From: an uncultured Gemmatimonadota bacterium
Lineage (GTDB): Bacteria; Gemmatimonadota; Gemmatimonadetes; Longimicrobiales; Gaopeijiaceae
Assembly (NCBI GenBank): GCA_937136445.1
Contig: CAKZOQ010000146.1
Coordinates: 1 to 8,537, forward strand
DNA length: 8,537 nucleotides
Reading direction: 5' to 3'
This document shows, one piece after another, positions 5,239 to 8,537 of the stretch. The notes under the pieces were generated by a model. The model had not been told where the DNA came from, ran no database searches, and saw only the letters and a list, made by a program, of their open reading frames with translations. Every line of letters begins with the position of its first letter. Position 1 is the first letter of the stretch. The position numbers and the translations under genes are program-made.

Positions 5239-8200
5239 ATGCCGACGACCCGGGCCATGCTCGTGCTCCTTCTCGCCGTCGATCTCTCCGCGGTCGGCGC
5301 CCAGGTCCCGGACGGCCTCCTCCAGACGCTCCAACCGCGGATGGTCGGTCCAGCGACCATGTCGGGCCGGGTGGCGGACCTGGCGGTCTACGAGAAGGAC
5401 CCCGCCATCTTCTACGTCGCCTCGGCCTCCGGTGGGCTTCTGAAGACGGAGAACGGCGGGGCGAGCTGGGTCAACGTCTTCGAGGACCAGCCGGTCGTCT
5501 CCATCGGCGACGTCGCGATCAATCCGGACGATCCGAACGAGGTGTGGGTCGGGACTGGGGAGGCCAACAACCGCCAGAGTTCGTCCTGGGGCAACGGGGT
5601 CTACAAGTCGACGGACGGGGGTCGTTCCTGGAGCCACATGGGCCTCGAGGAGTCGCACCATGTGGGCCGGATCGTGGTGAATCCAAACGATACGGACATC
5701 GCCTACGTGGCCGCCGTCGGGCACCTCTGGGGTCCCAACCCCGAGCGGGGCGTATACCGCACGTCGGATGGAGGGGAGAGCTGGGAACAGGTCCTGGCGG
5801 TCGACGAATACACCGGAGCCATCGACCTGGCGCTGGACCCGGCCAACCCGAAGGTGCTCTACGCAGCGACCTACCAGCGGCAGCGCACCGGCTGGGGGTT
5901 CAACGGCGGTGGTCCGGGGAGCGGCATCCACAAGACCGTGGATGGCGGCCGGAGCTGGCAGCGGGTCACTCGAGGGCTGCCCGAGGGGCCCGTCGGCCGG
6001 ATCGGCCTCGACATCTACCGAGGCGACCCGAACATCGTCTACGCCGTTGTGGAGCACGAGGAGGGGGGCGTCTTCCGATCGGAGGACAAGGGAGAGAGCT
6101 GGGAGCGGGTCAATTCGCGGAATCCGAGGCCCATGTATTTCAGCCAGATCCGCATCGACCCGAGTGATCCCGACCGCATCTATCTCCTCGGCACGCGCCT
6201 CCACATGTCCTCCGACGGTGGTCGGACCTTCACGGAGGAGTCGGCGGAGAACGTCCACCTCGACCACCACGCCTTCTGGATCGACCCGACCGACTCCGAC
6301 CACCTCATCGACGGAAACGACGGAGGGGTGTGGGTCAGTCGGGACCGCACCGAAACCTGGGAGCATCTGAACAACTACCCCATCGGCCAGTTCTACAACG
6401 TCACCTTCGACCTGCGTGAGCCCTACCACGTGTACGGCGGCATGCAGGACAACGCGACCTGGGGCGGTCCCAGCGCCGTCCGGGCCCAGCAAGGGATCGG
6501 CAACGAGGACTGGACCCAGATGCTGGCCTGCGACGGGATGTTCGTCGCCGTGGACCCCAGTGACCAAGACCTCATCTACACCAACTGTCAGAGCGGCCGC
6601 CTCGTCCGGTACCACCGGCCCACCGGAGAACGGAAGCCCATCCAGCCCCAGGGGGCCGAGGGGGAGGAGCTGCGCTGGAACTGGACCACACCGATCGTCA
6701 TTTCCCCCCACGATCCGGCCACCCTCTACACGGGGGCCAACAAGGTCTTCCGAACCCGGGACCGAGGCCACAGTTGGAGCGTTGTGAGCCCCGACCTCAC
6801 CACCGGAACGGATCGTGACACCCTCCGGATCATGGGGATTCCGGGCGACAGCATCGGGCTCGCGACCCATGACGGGGTCTCCTCCTACGGCAACATCACG
6901 GCCCTGTCCGAGTCCATCCTTCAGGAGGGCCTTCTCTATGTGGGCACCGACGATGGGAAGGTGCACGTCACCCGAGACGGGGGCGGCACCTGGACCGATC
7001 TCACCGCGGCCGATGGGCTGGACGGGGTGCCGGAGCAGATCTATGTGAGCCGCGTATGGCCGTCGGCCTTCGAGTCGGGGAGGGTCTACCTCAGCTTCGA
7101 CGGGCACCGCAGCGACGACTTCGCCCCCTACCTGTTCGTCAGCACCGACTACGGGGAGAGTTGGCGCTCCATCACGAACGGTCTCCCCAGCGGGTCCGTC
7201 TACGTGATCAAGGAAGACCCCGAGAATCCCGACGTGCTCTACGTGGGGACGGAGATGGGCCTTTTCGTCTCTGGCGACCGCGGAGAACGCTGGGCGGATT
7301 GGCCCGGCGTTCCCACGGTGGCGATCTACGACCTCGACGTACACCCTCGTGAGGATGACCTCATCCTGGGAACGCACGGGCGGAGCATCCTCATCATCGA
7401 CGATGTCTCACCCCTCCAGGAATGGGACGGCGGTCTGGCGGCGGCCGGAAGCCACCTCTTCGAGATCGCCGCTGCCACCCAGTTCATTCCCAACGAGGAC
7501 CACTGGTTCCAGGGGGGACGCAACTTCCGCGGAGCCAACCCGGAGTTCGGCGCCTACCTGGACTATTGGATCGGCGAAGAGCAGGAGGATTCGGTCCGCC
7601 TCGTCATCCGCGATCCGAGTGGGGACGTGGTCCGCGAGCTGGCGGGACCGGGCGAGCCGGGCCTGCACCGGGTCGCCTGGGACCTGCGGGCAGAAGGGGG
7701 GGGGCCGATGGGGTTCGGCCGGGCTCAGGCACTCGACCTGAGCGACCTGGGGCCCTTCGTGGTGCCCGGTACCTACTCGGTGGAGTTGTCGGCCGGGAAT
7801 GCTTCCCACACCGGGAGCGTCGAGGTCCGAGCCGACCCGGTCATCGAGCTTACGGCGGCCCAGCACCAGACGCGCTTCGAGTTCCTCACGAGCCTCACGA
7901 CGATGCAGCAGCAGGTCGCGGATGCCCGGGATCGGGTCGAGGCGATGACCGGGCGGATGGAGACGATCTCCTCGTTCCTGGAGGAGCAGCGGGAGGTTCC
8001 CGGTGAGGTCACCACCCGGGTGGACGACGTTCGCGACGCCATCGACTCGGTGCGGACCCGCCTGTTGGGCAGTGAGGACCAGGACTTCGACGGACCAACG
8101 CCGGTAGCCCGGGAGGTGGGGAGTCTGAAGGACGCGCTCATCCATGCGCAGTCTCCTGCCACCGAGCTGCAGGTCGAGGGCATCGGCCGGTGTGAGGAGG

Positions 8201-8337
8201 CCCTCGATGAGCTGATCCCGGCCATCAACGCCCTGGTCGAGGACGACCTGCTGGACCTCTATGGCCTGCTGGCAGAGCACGGCTTCTACCCCCATGCCGG
8301 GGAGCCCCTCGCTCCCATCGCCCGCGGTCCCATGTAG
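5239..8337 (+). CDS. Secreted Asp-box (BNR/VPS10-sortilin-like) beta-propeller protein, 1032 aa
   Basis: The ATG at 5239 follows AGGA and begins a Sec signal peptide (MLVLLLAVDLSAVGA with likely cleavage before Gln22). The body carries 11 Asp-box motifs of the S/T-x-D-x-G-x-[ST]-[WF] type. These begin near residues 69, 123, 174, 232, 280, 323, 366, 505, 577, 634 and 677, and include degenerate copies such as SRDRTETW. Each is preceded by a DP-[ND]-x-[VIL]-Y-x-type strand, as in VPS10 and sialidase-like propellers, enough for about two propellers. The 130-residue gap between boxes 7 and 8 holds YGGMQDN, conserved in this bacterial family. Residues about 760-850 form an Ig-like beta domain (RLVIRDPSGDVVREL, VPGTYSVEL). 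Residues about 870-1020 are helical and acidic, probably coiled coil. Members are often auto-annotated as glycosyl hydrolase or sortilin, but no catalytic residues are evident, so binding or an unknown hydrolase role is all that can be said. It is divergent from the GntR regulator, with another exported-protein gene 78 bases downstream. Confidence 0.92.
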   Translation: MPTTRAMLVLLLAVDLSAVGAQVPDGLLQTLQPRMVGPATMSGRVADLAVYEKDPAIFYVASASGGLLKTENGGASWVNVFEDQPVVSIGDVAINPDDPNEVWVGTGEANNRQSSSWGNGVYKSTDGGRSWSHMGLEESHHVGRIVVNPNDTDIAYVAAVGHLWGPNPERGVYRTSDGGESWEQVLAVDEYTGAIDLALDPANPKVLYAATYQRQRTGWGFNGGGPGSGIHKTVDGGRSWQRVTRGLPEGPVGRIGLDIYRGDPNIVYAVVEHEEGGVFRSEDKGESWERVNSRNPRPMYFSQIRIDPSDPDRIYLLGTRLHMSSDGGRTFTEESAENVHLDHHAFWIDPTDSDHLIDGNDGGVWVSRDRTETWEHLNNYPIGQFYNVTFDLREPYHVYGGMQDNATWGGPSAVRAQQGIGNEDWTQMLACDGMFVAVDPSDQDLIYTNCQSGRLVRYHRPTGERKPIQPQGAEGEELRWNWTTPIVISPHDPATLYTGANKVFRTRDRGHSWSVVSPDLTTGTDRDTLRIMGIPGDSIGLATHDGVSSYGNITALSESILQEGLLYVGTDDGKVHVTRDGGGTWTDLTAADGLDGVPEQIYVSRVWPSAFESGRVYLSFDGHRSDDFAPYLFVSTDYGESWRSITNGLPSGSVYVIKEDPENPDVLYVGTEMGLFVSGDRGERWADWPGVPTVAIYDLDVHPREDDLILGTHGRSILIIDDVSPLQEWDGGLAAAGSHLFEIAAATQFIPNEDHWFQGGRNFRGANPEFGAYLDYWIGEEQEDSVRLVIRDPSGDVVRELAGPGEPGLHRVAWDLRAEGGGPMGFGRAQALDLSDLGPFVVPGTYSVELSAGNASHTGSVEVRADPVIELTAAQHQTRFEFLTSLTTMQQQVADARDRVEAMTGRMETISSFLEEQREVPGEVTTRVDDVRDAIDSVRTRLLGSEDQDFDGPTPVAREVGSLKDALIHAQSPATELQVEGIGRCEEALDELIPAINALVEDDLLDLYGLLAEHGFYPHAGEPLAPIARGPM

Positions 8338-8340
8338 CGA

Positions 8341-8371
8341 CCGACTCCGTGGTCGGCGGAGCTTGTCCGCC
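8341..8371 (+). repeat. Two overlapping, mutually exclusive hairpins after the Asp-box gene
   Basis: ccgac (8341-8345) can pair with gtcgg (8352-8356), or ggcgga (8355-8360) can pair with tccgcc (8366-8371). The two compete for bases 8355-8356. There is no T-tract, so a full terminator is not supported; a 3'-end or processing structure between two co-transcribed genes is possible. Confidence 0.3.
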
Positions 8372-8415
8372 ACCCAGGAACGATGCCCACACACCCGATC
8401 CGCCCGAGGTCTTTC

Positions 8416-8537
8416 ATGCGAACCGTCCGTGTCTTCCGACTGATCATGGCCCTCTGCTTCTTCCTGACCCTGTCGCCAACCTCGGCGGCGACTCAGGAGG
8501 CAGTCTCGCTGCATGCGCCGAGGGTGGCCCCGGAGGC
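8416..8537 (+). CDS. Start of an exported protein, partial at right edge
   Basis: ATG 8416 follows GAGGT (8406-8410) by 5 bases, one of the strongest ribosome sites in the window. It opens 40 whole codons without a stop up to the edge. The beginning is a Sec signal peptide: MRTVRVFR, hydrophobic LIMALCFFLTLSP, then TSAA with likely cleavage near Ala24-Ala25. The mature start TQEAVSLHAPRVAPE does not identify a family. It starts 78 bases after the Asp-box gene on the same strand, so it is likely in the same GntR-controlled transcript. The single Cys at residue 14 lies within the hydrophobic core, not in a lipobox. Confidence 0.75.
   Translation, partial: MRTVRVFRLIMALCFFLTLSPTSAATQEAVSLHAPRVAPE

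Noticed and set aside
5752..5757. A second GTATAC as another operator
   Set aside because: It lies inside the coding sequence, lacks AT-rich flanks, and one or two such hexamers are expected by chance in a window this long.
4906..7377. An 823-codon open frame on the - strand across the Asp-box gene and the intergenic region
   Set aside because: It is antisense to a clearly coding gene with signal peptide and 11 Asp-boxes. Its product is low-complexity (Val/Gly/Asp/His-rich) with no domain, as expected from the high GC content and codon bias of the real gene.
7408..8514. A 368-codon - strand open frame spanning the end of the Asp-box gene and the next gene start
   Set aside because: It is antisense to two genes with good ribosome sites and signal peptides; the translated product has no recognisable family.
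1..8537. tRNA, rRNA, CRISPR array, insertion sequence or attachment site
   Set aside because: I found no cloverleaf with CCA end, no evenly spaced repeats, no transposase or integrase frame and no long terminal repeats on reading both strands.

Overview
The window is a GC-rich stretch of bacterial chromosome. Coding is dense, most products are exported or lipid-anchored, and there are no mobile elements, RNA genes or CRISPR repeats that I can see. The mix of a large Asp-box (VPS10/sortilin-like) secreted beta-propeller protein, a DUF2911 lipoprotein, an M28 glutaminyl-cyclase-like lipoprotein and short lipoproteins ending in C-terminal beta-sandwich-like segments is typical of Gemmatimonadota or a similar soil/marine lineage. 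That assignment is inference from gene content only; there is no rRNA or marker gene here.

Left part (1-1144, + strand): the C-terminal 68 codons of a protein whose tail resembles the end of DUF4157 / eCIS-core / 'vgr-related' putative zinc peptidases. It overlaps by 4 bases (GTGA) a complete gene for a caspase-fold (C25/CHAT-like) cysteine peptidase with a visible His184-Cys219 dyad. This translationally coupled pair, apparently the end of an operon lying off the left edge, is the most unusual content of the window.

Middle (1157-4174): two lipoprotein genes on the - strand (a 195-aa unknown and a 395-aa DUF2911 protein), then a divergent + strand gene for a 333-aa M28 lipoprotein with a glutaminyl-cyclase-type active site. 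The 74-base divergent promoter region between the DUF2911 and M28 genes contains a canonical G-quadruplex motif and a small palindrome over the M28 start codon.

Right part (4191-8537): a GntR-family FCD-type regulator on the - strand lies divergent from a 1032-aa secreted protein with 11 Asp-box repeats. The 346-base gap holds three hairpins or dyads, a plausible promoter (TTGCGG-17-TAGGAT) and an AT-rich GTATAC palindrome just after the -10, where a FadR/FCD-type operator would be expected. The regulator probably controls the Asp-box gene and the exported-protein gene that begins 78 bases after it and runs off the right edge.

Functionally the window divides into a possible eCIS/peptidase operon end, an envelope lipoprotein cluster, and a regulator plus secreted-protein unit that may handle peptides or glycans outside the cell. 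Substrates cannot be told from sequence.
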